Shown in pieces: positions 43,157 to 52,612 of a DNA stretch of 64,000 bases. The DNA lies in assembly GCA_017552615.1 (NCBI GenBank), contig JAFZPI010000048.1, positions 48,010 through 112,009 of the forward strand, in the 5' to 3' direction. A program made the translations under genes and the position numbers. Source of the DNA: Clostridia bacterium. Its GTDB lineage: Bacteria > Bacillota > Clostridia > Christensenellales > Aristaeellaceae. Below the pieces are notes generated by a model that saw only the letters and a program-made list of their open reading frames with translations, did no database searches and had not been told where the DNA came from. Each line of letters starts with the position of its first letter. The first letter of the stretch is position 1.

Positions 43157-44572
43157 ATGAAGACAACGATGAAACGCATTTGGACCCTTCTCGCGGCGAT
43201 GCTGCTTTGCCTGACCCCGCTCTTCGGCGCCCTTGCCGACGGTGTGTTGGCGGACATGTTTGAAATCGGGCGCGAGCTGATGTTCGCGACGGAGAACGTA
43301 ACGATCACCGGAAACGCGACCTTTGCGCTGGAGGGCGAGGCCTTCCGCGAAGCGAAGATTGAATACCGCCAGGACGGCGAGAACTCGTTCTATGACTTGA
43401 CCTTGGTCAATCCCAAGAACGGTGTGATCAACGGATACACGATCATCGCCAACAGCGAAGACATTTATGTAATGGAGAAATACACCCAGGGCTTCTATCG
43501 CAGCGGCACAAGCGAAGCCCAATCCACCCTTGTCCGCCGGACTTCCCTGCTGGAGAACATCCTGAACATGGCGGAGCTCCTCGGCGGACAGATGGAGTTG
43601 GCGCTCGGGGACGCGATCAGTGTGTCGGAAGGCACCGAGGGGAAGACTGTCCGGATCGTCCTGGACAGCGCGCAGGCGAGCGGCCTGATCGACACCGGCC
43701 TGAACCTTGTGGCGGAGTATATCACCCAGCGCTATTTCGACACCGCGTATTTTGACCGCGGCTATGACGAGAAAGGCCGCTATCCGCTGGACCGCGCCAG
43801 CTATATCAGCACGGCCGCTTATCTGCTGGATACCACCAAGTATTATGTGCTGGATGACCTTGACGTGAGCTTTGCGATCGACAGCGAGAACCGCTTCACA
43901 GGCGTCACCGGCAAGGCCACGCTCCATGCGGTCGGCTACGACGGCGTTCCCCGCAAACTGGATATCACCCTTGACCTGGCGCTGACGGATTACGGCAGCA
44001 CCCATGTCGGTATGTTCGATCCGGCGGATTACAATGTGGTGCCTTTCGTCCAGTGGGCAGAGGAGTACTATGGCTATGACATCTATGCGGATACCTCGGA
44101 GGACGAAGCGCTTCTGAGCTATTACCACCATCGGGCCATCACCCTCGGGCAGATTTGCGATTTCCGGGTGGACGAGACGACCAACAGCAGCACATCGTGC
44201 TATGACGACTTCGCGGAAGTTTTCCTGGAAGATGAATCGACGGGCGCAGCTGTGTTCTTCGAATTCACCCGGTCAGACGACCGCCTGCTCTCGATGCAGG
44301 ACCTCAACGCGCCGTGGTCGAACGCCGAACTCAAAAAGGCTGAAGGGCTTGACGAAGTCATGCCGGAATGCATCAACTGCGCGTTCAGCTTCCTGAATAT
44401 GGAACATCCCAATGCTGACCAGGTCAAGCTGATCTGCGAGGGCATGTATACTCCCGAAGAGGGTGTTGTCTATCTGCTGTTCGAAGACCTGAGCGTTGAC
44501 AATTATGTGTACATGGTTGTCCAGGCCCAGCCCTATGTCCGGGTGGTGTATTACAACTGCACGGTTGGGTGA
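43157..44572 (+). CDS. Secreted protein of unknown function
   Basis: The 471-residue product has a signal peptide (KRIWTLLAAMLLCLTPLFGALA, cleavage near ALA-DG). The start at 43157 has GGAGG seven bases upstream. The mature part is acidic and strand-rich; the only internal landmarks are repeated tyrosine/aspartate-rich stretches. No lipobox, LPxTG or membrane anchor is visible. It is followed by three more exported proteins in the same direction, two of which share its style (signal peptide, strand-rich, acidic, similar length) without obvious sequence identity. Confidence 0.75.
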   Translation: MKTTMKRIWTLLAAMLLCLTPLFGALADGVLADMFEIGRELMFATENVTITGNATFALEGEAFREAKIEYRQDGENSFYDLTLVNPKNGVINGYTIIANSEDIYVMEKYTQGFYRSGTSEAQSTLVRRTSLLENILNMAELLGGQMELALGDAISVSEGTEGKTVRIVLDSAQASGLIDTGLNLVAEYITQRYFDTAYFDRGYDEKGRYPLDRASYISTAAYLLDTTKYYVLDDLDVSFAIDSENRFTGVTGKATLHAVGYDGVPRKLDITLDLALTDYGSTHVGMFDPADYNVVPFVQWAEEYYGYDIYADTSEDEALLSYYHHRAITLGQICDFRVDETTNSSTSCYDDFAEVFLEDESTGAAVFFEFTRSDDRLLSMQDLNAPWSNAELKKAEGLDEVMPECINCAFSFLNMEHPNADQVKLICEGMYTPEEGVVYLLFEDLSVDNYVYMVVQAQPYVRVVYYNCTVG

Positions 44573-44604
44573 AACGTGTCTGATGTCTGATAAGGATTTT
44601 TCCC

Positions 44605-44633
44605 TTTTCAAACAGAAGGTTTTGTGATAAAAT
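44605..44633 (+). promoter_or_regulatory. Promoter for the SpoIID-like gene
   Basis: TTTTCA (44605-44610) and TAAAAT (44628-44633) are 17 bp apart. Confidence 0.5.
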
Positions 44634-44663
44634 ACCCATGATCAAGACATGGAGGTTCCGCCG

Positions 44664-46295
44664 ATGACGTTGCGCCGCCGCCTGGCCTGTCTGCTGGCTG
44701 TGCTGTTGCTTGCCTGCACGCTGTTCCCGGCGGCGTGCGCGGACGGACCGATCCAGACCGTGCGCGTGCTCCTGCAGAGCCTGGCCCTGACGGACCGTTG
44801 CGACCTCTGGACGACGGGACCCTATACCGCCGAGTGCGAGGGCACCGAGGTCTACCTTCCCGCCGGCGTCCACGCGGTGGCCATGCTCCGCGAGAACGCG
44901 ATCTGGCTCTTCGTTGACAACGTGAGCCTGCGTGCCGGGAAGAACGTGACCCTGCGGCAGAATGCCTCCGGAAGTTACGGCTCCGGACTGCGGCTGAGCG
45001 ACGGCGGGAACCTGTATCCCGGGGACCTGAAGCTCACGATCGCGGACGGAAAGCTCCGGGCGATGCTGACGATCGGCGTCGAGGACTATCTGCTCGGTGT
45101 CGTGCCCTACGAGATGGCGGACAGCTTCCCGCTCGAGGCGCTGAAAGCCCAGGCCGTCTGCGCCCGGACCTATGCCCTGAGCCACCGGAACACCGACCGC
45201 GAATGGGACATGACGGACACCACGGCCGACCAGGTCTTCCGCGGTGTGAACAGCGCCTATACCAATGCCGCGGCCGCCGTCATCCAGACAACGGGCGTTG
45301 TGGCCATGGTCAACGGCAACTTCGCCGTCTGCTACTATTCGGCTTCCAACGGCGGGCGCACGGAGCTCCCGCAAAACGTCTGGGGCGGGTCGGACGCGCC
45401 GTCCTGCTACGCGATCCAGGAGGACCCCTACGACCTGGCTAACCCGGAGAGCCCCGTCAAGCGGGTCCGGCTGCGGCAGGACGGGAGCGGCCTCCCGGAG
45501 AGCCTGCTCCAGCTGCTGGCCCAGCGCCTGAGCACAGAAATGCAGAAGCAGGGCTTTATGACAGGCGCGGAGCACCTGCGCGTGGACATGCTGACGGATG
45601 TCTCGCTCGGAGGCGGCAACGCGCGTTACCCGGCGACGACGCTCAGCCTGACCTTCTGGTGGTCCGGCCACAAGAGCACAGACCCTGCCATGTTCGTACC
45701 CGGGCAGGAGGCCGCCACCGTGACCGTGAACCTCTTCCCGGACGGGATCCAGGCGCTTGGCCTGTCGATCGCCGGGATGAACAACGAACAGGTCACCCTG
45801 GTCCGCGAGGAAGACGCCTGGCGGATCGAATCCCGGCGGTACGGGCACGGCGTGGGCATGAGCCAGCGCGGCGCCCAGTATCTCGCGGAAAACCAGCAGG
45901 CCAGCTTTGACCAGATCCTGGGCTTCTATTATCCTGGTATTCAGCTGATGGTCGGCGGGACGGCGCGGACAGTGCTGCCCACGGTCCGGCCTTCTCTCGC
46001 GGAGACCCCCGGCCCCGCGGCGACCGCGACGCCGCGACCCACGCTGATGCCGGTGACTTCCGCGCTGCCGGCAGGCGCGTACCTGGCTTCGGTGGAGGGT
46101 GTGGCGGAGGACTCCAGCCTCAATCTCCGGGCGGAGCCGAACAGCGCCGCGACGATCCTCATGCGGCTCCTGCCGCACCAGCGGGTCATCGTACTTGAGC
46201 TGTGCGAAGATCCAGTCTGGGCTCACGTCAAAACCGACACCGCGGAGGGATACGTCATGGTCTCCTTCCTTTCGCCGGTTCAGGATACCCCTTAA
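44664..46295 (+). CDS. Secreted SpoIID/LytB-domain protein with C-terminal SH3 domain
   Basis: SpoIID-family enzymes are lytic transglycosylases acting on peptidoglycan without stem peptides. The 543-residue product has a signal peptide (LACLLAVLLLACTLFPAACA), a SpoIID domain around 110-420 (VEDYLLGVVPYEMADSFPLEALKAQAVCARTYAL; ending in GHGVGMSQRGAQYLA), a proline/threonine linker and an SH3b domain (SSLNLRAEPNSAATILMRL). The SH3 end is not in SpoIID itself, so this is a general cell-wall enzyme, not proof of sporulation. The start at 44664 has GGAGG eight bases upstream. Confidence 0.88.
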   Translation: MTLRRRLACLLAVLLLACTLFPAACADGPIQTVRVLLQSLALTDRCDLWTTGPYTAECEGTEVYLPAGVHAVAMLRENAIWLFVDNVSLRAGKNVTLRQNASGSYGSGLRLSDGGNLYPGDLKLTIADGKLRAMLTIGVEDYLLGVVPYEMADSFPLEALKAQAVCARTYALSHRNTDREWDMTDTTADQVFRGVNSAYTNAAAAVIQTTGVVAMVNGNFAVCYYSASNGGRTELPQNVWGGSDAPSCYAIQEDPYDLANPESPVKRVRLRQDGSGLPESLLQLLAQRLSTEMQKQGFMTGAEHLRVDMLTDVSLGGGNARYPATTLSLTFWWSGHKSTDPAMFVPGQEAATVTVNLFPDGIQALGLSIAGMNNEQVTLVREEDAWRIESRRYGHGVGMSQRGAQYLAENQQASFDQILGFYYPGIQLMVGGTARTVLPTVRPSLAETPGPAATATPRPTLMPVTSALPAGAYLASVEGVAEDSSLNLRAEPNSAATILMRLLPHQRVIVLELCEDPVWAHVKTDTAEGYVMVSFLSPVQDTP

Positions 46296-46350
46296 TCATG
46301 GAACCAATGGCAACCAACCCCAATATACTATATGAAATGGAGGTCATCCC

Positions 46351-48042
46351 ATGAAGAACTCTCTCACCAAACGGCTGGCAGCGATCGTGCTGACCCTTGC
46401 CATGCTGATCGGCTGCGCATCCGCCATGGCGGATACCACCGCCTTTGAGCAGAACCTGATGCAGCACTTCTACCAGACCGACCTGACGAATCAGCAGCTC
46501 GTGCTGACCGCGGATCCTTCCCTCTTCGGCAGTGAAGCTTCCCTGAGCCTGCAGGTGGTAGGCGGTCTTGCAGACTGCAAGATCCAGACTGGCGACATCA
46601 ACGTGGAAGCCCAGTCGGACGGCCAGACCATCTGGGTCTCTTACGGCGAGGATGTCTACGCCGTGTCCATCGCGGACCTGCAGCACCTGATCCAGGACTT
46701 CCTGTATGTGAATCCCATCTACCGCCTGCAGAACGATCCGCGTTTCTCCCGAAAACTGAGCAACGAACTGTCCGGCCTTGTTCAGAAAGTCCTGCTCCCC
46801 GGCATCACGCTCGGCCGCGATGAGGACGGCAATACGCAAGTTACCGTGAACCTGACCGGCCGTCAGATTCTTGATGGGCTGGCCGACTGGCTGGATGCCG
46901 AGGTCGAGACTTTTGAACTGGATGAGCGCGAGATGCATGTTTTCGAACTGCTGATCAATGCCTACGCCACCGTACAGCCCTACAGCGGCTTCTCCTCTCC
47001 CGAGGATGCGCTGGAGCAGATCAAGACGGCTGTCCACGAAGCAGCCCAGCAGCTCCGCGAAACCGAAGTTGATCTCACCATTACCGGCACCATCACGATC
47101 CTGAGCAACGGCCTGAACGCTGCCCTGGTGCTGACCGTGGACGGACAGGCGGCCAACCTGGACATCGAAGCCGCCGAAGAAGACGGGAACGTCAACTTCA
47201 AGCTGGCTCTTTACGATGAGCGGTACGAGTACCTGACTCTGAGCGGCTATGTCGATTCTTCCGATGAAGGTACAGACGTGCACGTGGGCTTGAATCTTCC
47301 GATGAATGGCATTGAAGCTATCTTTGACGCCAGCATCAAGGACGATTCCATCGGCGCTAATCTCACGGTACTCAATTGGGGTGTTACGGTCTTCCATGCA
47401 TCCCTGAATGCTGAGAAAACTGACGACAAATTCTACTTCAGCCTTAACGCAGAAGCTCAGGATAACGAGGTTCTGAATGTGAACGGAACTGTTTACTTTA
47501 CAGAAAAGCGTGCCGTCCTGTTCATTGAGGTTCCGAACTTCAAACTTCAGGGCGAAGTGAGTGAAGACGAGCAGGGCCGTCATCCCTGGTCCGTGAACGT
47601 GACCAGCGGCAGCAGCTATTCTACGTCAACCTATGCTCTCAGCTGGGACGGCGAGACCTTTACTGTGGAAGACAGCGTAGACGTGCAGGGCTGGTACAGC
47701 ATTAATACCGTTGAAAAATTCCACGGCCGTGAGATTTCGGACACGGAGTATGCCATCGACGTAACCATGATCCAAACCTATAAAGGAGAAGAGCCCGATG
47801 AACAGACCGCCGTGGTTCTCCTGAAGCTGACCGACGGCGAGAACGGTGCGTGGAAGCTGGATATCGACGCGGAGACGAATGGCGAGACCCAGCATGGCCT
47901 GACGCTTGAAATCACTGAGCAGACGGGCGTCGAGCCCCTGGCCAACAAAGTCACGCAGGCTCTGACCGAGCAGGACATCGTGAATGCGGTCTTCTCGCTG
48001 CTGATGCCGCGTCCGAGCTATTACTACGATTACAACTATTGA
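46351..48042 (+). CDS. Secreted strand-rich protein of unknown function
   Basis: The 563-residue product has a signal peptide (LAAIVLTLAMLIGCASAMA-DT; the internal LIGCA could also serve as a lipobox). The mature region is acidic, with long runs of alternating residues such as EVDLTITGTITILSNGLNA and KFYFSLNAEAQDNEVLNVNG, suggesting an extended beta-sheet structure. It ends in a short tyrosine-rich tail (YYYDYNY). No known domain is recognised. The gap to the next gene is 51 bases. ATGGAGG precedes the start. Confidence 0.75.
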   Translation: MKNSLTKRLAAIVLTLAMLIGCASAMADTTAFEQNLMQHFYQTDLTNQQLVLTADPSLFGSEASLSLQVVGGLADCKIQTGDINVEAQSDGQTIWVSYGEDVYAVSIADLQHLIQDFLYVNPIYRLQNDPRFSRKLSNELSGLVQKVLLPGITLGRDEDGNTQVTVNLTGRQILDGLADWLDAEVETFELDEREMHVFELLINAYATVQPYSGFSSPEDALEQIKTAVHEAAQQLRETEVDLTITGTITILSNGLNAALVLTVDGQAANLDIEAAEEDGNVNFKLALYDERYEYLTLSGYVDSSDEGTDVHVGLNLPMNGIEAIFDASIKDDSIGANLTVLNWGVTVFHASLNAEKTDDKFYFSLNAEAQDNEVLNVNGTVYFTEKRAVLFIEVPNFKLQGEVSEDEQGRHPWSVNVTSGSSYSTSTYALSWDGETFTVEDSVDVQGWYSINTVEKFHGREISDTEYAIDVTMIQTYKGEEPDEQTAVVLLKLTDGENGAWKLDIDAETNGETQHGLTLEITEQTGVEPLANKVTQALTEQDIVNAVFSLLMPRPSYYYDYNY

Positions 48043-48093
48043 TCCCCTGAGGCGGCGACCTGATCCAACATTCGCAACTGGAGGATTCATCTC

Positions 48094-49425
48094 ATGAAAA
48101 AACTCGTCGCAACCCTGCTGGCCCTGGTCATGATCAGCACCTGCTCCGTAGGCCTGGCGAGCAACAGCAACATCAACAGTTTTGTCAACAATTTCCTGGA
48201 CGCCTTGATCAACTTCAATATTGACAGCCAGGCGCTGCAGGTGGAGGTTGATAGGGTAAATACTAGTGAAGGCGCAATGGGTTCTGACAAGCTTGCGACC
48301 TTACTGTTCCAGAAAAAAGGCGGCATGTACCAGTTAGAATTTCTGTCCGGTACTCGCGGGAATGTCGAGGGCGTAACGGCGGAATTCAACGAGGAGCTGA
48401 TCCGTGTACAAGTAATCGAAGGGGCTGATTGGTACACCAGTTTTGCCGCTGACGCAAATTGTAAGCGACAGACCTTCGAGCTCCGCTACGAGGACATCCA
48501 GGAGATGGTCGACAACGCCATGAGTCTCCTGGGCATGATGGGAACCATGGCCGGTGTGGATATTGATCTCGACGCGCTTGCTGAACTTGATTTTGAGACC
48601 ATCGCCGATGCCCTGATCGAGTTCGTCAACGTTCTGATCCGGCACTGCGCCAGCGTGGAAACGGACGCCGAGGGTAACACGGTGGCCCGTATCAACGTCA
48701 ACAATGTTGGCCTCCTGGAAGCTGCGAACGAGTGGATCGACCTGTTCCTGAACAACACCAAGTGGCAGGATGCGTTTGTGGATGTCGGCAGCACCGTCAT
48801 CAACTCCTTCGGCTCCATGATGGGCAGCATCGACGAGGATATGTCGATCATCGGCGACCTGAGCCTGGGCGACCTGCTCAGCCGCTCCGGCCTGTGCGAC
48901 GCGGTCCGCCAGCTGCGGGACACGGAACTCAAACAGATGATGGAGCAGGCGCAGGCCAATCCTTCGACAGCCATTGATTTCCAGTATGCGGTGGCGTCCA
49001 ACGGCGATTTCGCCTATCTGTTCGTGGATGTGGCCGGCGCGTACAATCGCCTCGAACGGGCTCTCGATGTCCGCTATGAGGGCAGCGACCTGGTGATCAA
49101 GCTTGGCACCGACGGCTACGAGAAAGTGATCGTCTCCTCTACGGACGCTTCCCGGATCAACATCGAGTACAAGTACGGCGAAAATACCTATTGGACGGGC
49201 TACGCGAAGCAGACCGGCAGCGGCAACAACTGGGTGCTGGAAGTCTATGATACGTATTCCTTCCGCGGCACCCCGAACAGCGCCGAGCAGGTTCTGCTCA
49301 CCGTGAAGACTACGGGCCAGCAGCCCTTTGAATCCCTGGCCAATGCCCCGGACATCCAGCGTATCACCTGGAGCTGGATCCTGCAGAACGCGTTCGGCAG
49401 CAGCGGATCGAGGTACGGATACTGA
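48094..49425 (+). CDS. Secreted protein of unknown function
   Basis: The 443-residue product has a signal peptide (LVATLLALVMISTCSVGLA-SN). The mature part starts with a helical stretch (NINSFVNNFLDALINFNIDSQALQVEV), then acidic helices, and ends with a strand-rich region and a tyrosine (RYGY). The layout, length and tyrosine-ended tail echo the preceding gene, so they may be distant paralogues. CTGGAGG lies eleven bases before the ATG. A strong terminator follows. Confidence 0.75.
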   Translation: MKKLVATLLALVMISTCSVGLASNSNINSFVNNFLDALINFNIDSQALQVEVDRVNTSEGAMGSDKLATLLFQKKGGMYQLEFLSGTRGNVEGVTAEFNEELIRVQVIEGADWYTSFAADANCKRQTFELRYEDIQEMVDNAMSLLGMMGTMAGVDIDLDALAELDFETIADALIEFVNVLIRHCASVETDAEGNTVARINVNNVGLLEAANEWIDLFLNNTKWQDAFVDVGSTVINSFGSMMGSIDEDMSIIGDLSLGDLLSRSGLCDAVRQLRDTELKQMMEQAQANPSTAIDFQYAVASNGDFAYLFVDVAGAYNRLERALDVRYEGSDLVIKLGTDGYEKVIVSSTDASRINIEYKYGENTYWTGYAKQTGSGNNWVLEVYDTYSFRGTPNSAEQVLLTVKTTGQQPFESLANAPDIQRITWSWILQNAFGSSGSRYGY

Positions 49426-49447
49426 GCTATACGGTTTCTGATTCTTT

Positions 49448-49478
49448 CCCCCGGAGGGCCGCCCTTCGGGGGTTTTTC
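49448..49478 (+). terminator. Intrinsic terminator of the secreted-protein cluster
   Basis: An 11-bp stem with one wobble (CCCCCGGAGGG/CCCTTCGGGGG) is followed by TTTTTC. Confidence 0.88.
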
Positions 49479-49483
49479 TGTGC

Positions 49484-49512
49484 TTGCTGTAAGCATAAAG
49501 ATATGATAGAAT
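49484..49512 (+). promoter_or_regulatory. Promoter for hflX
   Basis: TTGCTG (49484-49489) and TAGAAT (49507-49512) are 17 bp apart. Confidence 0.55.
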
Positions 49513-49553
49513 GCACCGGGAACCCAAAATCCGTGAATCAACGGAGGAAGAAT

Positions 49554-51314
49554 ATGTCCGAAATCCTGCATGGAAATTTGGATGGCCTGCGCGATTCCGT
49601 GCTGGCGGAACTCCGGGCGCTGACCGAATGGGAGATCGCGCCGGATGAATTCCTGCCGCGGGACCTGATGCAGCGGCTGACGCAGTTGTCCTCAAGCTTT
49701 AACCGCGAGATCGCGGTCTATATCACCCGCGACGGCGGGCTCGTTGACGTGGCCGTGGGGACCGACAGCGACGTGGAACTGCGGGACTACCGCCTGCGCC
49801 GCAACCGCCGGCGCCTGAGCCGCGTGCGCTGCGTGCACACCCACCCCAACGGGGACGGTCACCTCAGTGACGTGGACCTGAGCGCGCTGAAGAGTTTCCG
49901 ATACGACGCCATGGTGGCGGTGGGCTGCCTGAAAGGGGAGCCCACCAACGTACAGGCCGCTTTCCTCGGGCCGGAGGAGAGCGTCATCATGGAGCGGCCT
50001 TATCCCTGGTACAAGCTGCCGGAAGCCGCGTGGCTGCAGCAGATCGAGGACAGCGACGCCGTGATCGGCCGCGAACAGGCCGCGGAGACGGGTGACGAGC
50101 GCGAGCGCGCGGTGCTCATGGGCATCGAGAGCGAAGAGAGCCTCGCGGAGCTCGCCCGTCTCGCCGAGACCGCCGGGGCAGAGGTCGTGGGAAGCTTCCT
50201 GCAGAAGCGCGGGAAGCCTGATAACGCTCTGTTCATCGGCAAGGGCCGCGCGGAAGAGCTTTCTCGTGACTGCCAGGCCCTCGAGGCGGATGTGTGCATC
50301 TTCGACGAGGAGCTCAGCGGCATCCAGGCACGCAATCTGGAAGATATGCTGGGTGTCAAGGTCATTGACCGCACGATGCTGATCCTCGATATTTTTGCCC
50401 AACGCGCGTCCAGCGCCGAGGGCAAGCTCCAGGTCGAGCTGGCCCAGCTGCAGTACCGCTCGGCGCGGCTGATCGGGGCGTCCGGCGCGCTGTCGCGGCT
50501 GGCGGGCGGCATCGGCACGCGCGGCCCGGGCGAGAGCAAGCTCGAGATGGACCGTCGCCGCATCCGCGAGCGCATCGCGGATTTGCGCCGCCGCCTGGAC
50601 GAGATCGAAAAGCAGCGCGGCGTCCGGAATAAGAGCCGCGAGCGCTCCGGCATTCCCGTGGTTGCCCTGGTGGGTTACACCAACGCCGGAAAATCCACCC
50701 TCCTCAACGTCCTGACCGGCGCCTCGGTATATGTGGAGGACCAGCTTTTCGCCACGCTCGACACGGTCAGCCGCCGGACGGAGACAGCCGAACACACGCC
50801 CTATCTGCTGACGGACACCGTCGGCTTTATCCGGAAGCTCCCGCACACGCTGATCAATGCCTTCCGGGCGACCCTGCAGGAAGCCGCGGACGCGGACGTG
50901 CTGGTGATCGTCTCGGACGGGGCCTCGGACCAGCTGATGCAGCAGCACGATACCGTCGAGCAGGTCCTGCGGGAACTGGGCGCCGGGGACCAGCCGCGGA
51001 TCGAGGCCATCAACAAGGCGGACCTGGGCCGGGCGGAACCCGCGCTCCCCGGGGCCATCCTGATCAGCGCCCTGACCGGAGATGGCCTGGATGACCTGAA
51101 CCGGGCGATCGCTGAGGCCCTGCAGAAGACCACGGTCACCGCGACGGTTTTCATGCCGTATGCCAAAGGAAGTCTCCTGCAGCAGATCCGCGGCATGGGG
51201 CGTGTAATCGACGAAAGCTATACGGACGAGGGAACGCGCCTCACGCTGGTGCTTCCCGCCGCGGACCGCGACCGCATCGCGGCGCGCTGGGGAGAAGACG
51301 TGTTTGTGAATTAA
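49554..51314 (+). CDS. hflX: GTPase HflX with N-terminal JAMM-like domain
   Basis: HflX is a GTPase that splits stalled 70S ribosomes. Residues about 190-375 carry the HflX N-domain (LFIGKGRAEEL; GKLQVELAQLQYRSARLIG; GGIGTRGPGESKLEMDRRR), and the G domain follows (G1 GYTNAGKST, G3 DTVGFI, G4 NKAD). The extra first 175 residues contain E52 and H95-T-H97-x7-S105-x2-D108, the exact spacing of a JAMM/MPN+ zinc site. The 586-residue length is about 160 more than E. coli HflX. Long HflX forms occur in Clostridia; whether the zinc site is active is unknown. GGAGGAAG precedes the ATG. Confidence 0.92.
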   Translation: MSEILHGNLDGLRDSVLAELRALTEWEIAPDEFLPRDLMQRLTQLSSSFNREIAVYITRDGGLVDVAVGTDSDVELRDYRLRRNRRRLSRVRCVHTHPNGDGHLSDVDLSALKSFRYDAMVAVGCLKGEPTNVQAAFLGPEESVIMERPYPWYKLPEAAWLQQIEDSDAVIGREQAAETGDERERAVLMGIESEESLAELARLAETAGAEVVGSFLQKRGKPDNALFIGKGRAEELSRDCQALEADVCIFDEELSGIQARNLEDMLGVKVIDRTMLILDIFAQRASSAEGKLQVELAQLQYRSARLIGASGALSRLAGGIGTRGPGESKLEMDRRRIRERIADLRRRLDEIEKQRGVRNKSRERSGIPVVALVGYTNAGKSTLLNVLTGASVYVEDQLFATLDTVSRRTETAEHTPYLLTDTVGFIRKLPHTLINAFRATLQEAADADVLVIVSDGASDQLMQQHDTVEQVLRELGAGDQPRIEAINKADLGRAEPALPGAILISALTGDGLDDLNRAIAEALQKTTVTATVFMPYAKGSLLQQIRGMGRVIDESYTDEGTRLTLVLPAADRDRIAARWGEDVFVN

Positions 51315-51326
51315 CCGGATTCGGGC

Positions 51327-51355
51327 TTGCGCGAAAGGCCGGCTTGCGCTATAAT
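51327..51355 (+). promoter_or_regulatory. Promoter for the PrsA-like lipoprotein
   Basis: TTGCGC (51327-51332) and TATAAT (51350-51355) are 17 bp apart. Confidence 0.65.
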
Positions 51356-51398
51356 AGGCGCGTCCGGTTTTTCGCCGGGAGGAATGGAGAGATTGCAT

Positions 51399-52565
51399 AT
51401 GAAACGGAAGATTTGCCTGCTGCTGTGCCTGACCCTTGCCCTGGGCCTGCTGACGGGCTGCAAACTGATCGTCAAGGACGAAGCTGTCGACGCTGCCACG
51501 ACAGCGGTTGAGGTCAACGGCGAAGCCATCACCAAGGGTGAAATCAATGACGAGACCACCAATTACCTGAACTATATGAACATGATCTACCAGGCTTACG
51601 GCTATGGCGCGATCGATGTGAACGACCAGGAGCTGATTGCATCCACCCGCGAGAGCATGATCACAGAACTGATCGAGGACCGGGTGCTGAAGCAAAAGGC
51701 CGCGGGTTATGGCGTAGAGTATGAAGTGGGCAATGATGAAGCCCTGAAGCATGCCGCCACCGAGGGCAAGGTCGAAGTCGCTGAAGAGAAGCTGACGGAA
51801 GCCTTCCAGACCAAGGTGGAAGCTGATCAGGCTGCCTATACCGACCAGGCTTCCTATGCTGCTGCGGTCAACAACGGCACCGAGAGCTACTATGTGCCCG
51901 GCGAGATCCGCATGGTGAAGCAGATCCTCATTGCCTTCACCGACGAGGAGCAGAACGAGCTGAAGGCGCTGAAAGCGGAGATCAAGGAACTGAAGGCCAC
52001 GGTCGAAGCGTCTGAGGCAACTCCTGCCGAAGAGACTGCTGAGGAAGCTCCCGCGGATGAGACGGCGGACGAAGCTGCCGAAGAAGAAGACCCAAAGGCC
52101 AAGCTCCAGCGGCTGGAAGAAGAGTACAATCAGAAGCTGGCTGCTGCCTGCGCCAATGTTCAGGAAGAAGTCGACCATGTCATGGAAGAGCTCCGGAACG
52201 GCGGCGACTGGGATGCCATCTGTGCGGAGCACAATGATGACCCCGGCATGACCGCGGGCCGCAAGACGGCGGAGACCGGATACGCGGTCTTCGAGGGCTA
52301 TGAGGACTTTGACGAAGTCTTTGTGAAGGCTGCCATGGCCCTGGAGAGCCCGGGCGACTTTACCGATCCCACCGCGAGTGCTTTCGGCTACTATATCATC
52401 CGCCTGGAGCGCGATCTGACCGAAGGCGCAATACCGTTCGAAGATGTCCGGGATGCCCTCTATGAGACGGCTTACGAAGAAGCCGAGAAAGAGCTATTTG
52501 ACCAGCTGGTCGAACAGTGGGTCAGCGAAGCCAACGTTGTCCGCCACGACGAGGTGTTCAAGTAA
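51399..52565 (+). CDS. PrsA/SurA-like peptidyl-prolyl isomerase lipoprotein with acidic insertion
   Basis: The 388-residue product has a lipoprotein signal ending in LLTGC (lipidated C21). Residues about 35-150 resemble the SurA/PrsA N-terminal chaperone region (VEVNGEAITKGEINDE). The parvulin-type isomerase domain begins with EIRMVKQILIAFTDEE, is interrupted by about 80 residues of helical and acidic sequence (repeats of A, E, T), and resumes with LRNGGDWDAICAEHNDDPG and FGYYIIRLE. It should help fold exported proteins on the outer membrane face. A short ribosome binding site (GGAG) lies nine bases before the ATG. Confidence 0.82.
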   Translation: MKRKICLLLCLTLALGLLTGCKLIVKDEAVDAATTAVEVNGEAITKGEINDETTNYLNYMNMIYQAYGYGAIDVNDQELIASTRESMITELIEDRVLKQKAAGYGVEYEVGNDEALKHAATEGKVEVAEEKLTEAFQTKVEADQAAYTDQASYAAAVNNGTESYYVPGEIRMVKQILIAFTDEEQNELKALKAEIKELKATVEASEATPAEETAEEAPADETADEAAEEEDPKAKLQRLEEEYNQKLAAACANVQEEVDHVMEELRNGGDWDAICAEHNDDPGMTAGRKTAETGYAVFEGYEDFDEVFVKAAMALESPGDFTDPTASAFGYYIIRLERDLTEGAIPFEDVRDALYETAYEEAEKELFDQLVEQWVSEANVVRHDEVFK

Positions 52566-52575
52566 AACCATCACA

Positions 52576-52599
52576 CCCTGCGCACACGCGCAGGGTTTT
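52576..52599 (+). terminator. Intrinsic terminator between the PrsA-like gene and msrA
   Basis: A perfect 8-bp GC-rich stem CCCTGCGC/GCGCAGGG with a 4-base loop is followed by TTTT. The msrA ribosome binding site comes directly after, so some read-through is likely since no separate msrA promoter is seen. Confidence 0.8.
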
Positions 52600-52612
52600 C
52601 TGGAGGAACCAA

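Noticed and set aside
44664-46295. Proof of endospore formation from the SpoIID domain
   Set aside because: SpoIID/LytB domains also occur in vegetative cell-wall enzymes and this one has an SH3 tail; no other sporulation gene is in the window.
49692-52232. 846-codon minus-strand frame opposite hflX and the PrsA-like gene
   Set aside because: It spans two well-supported genes and their intergenic promoter and has no recognisable protein features.
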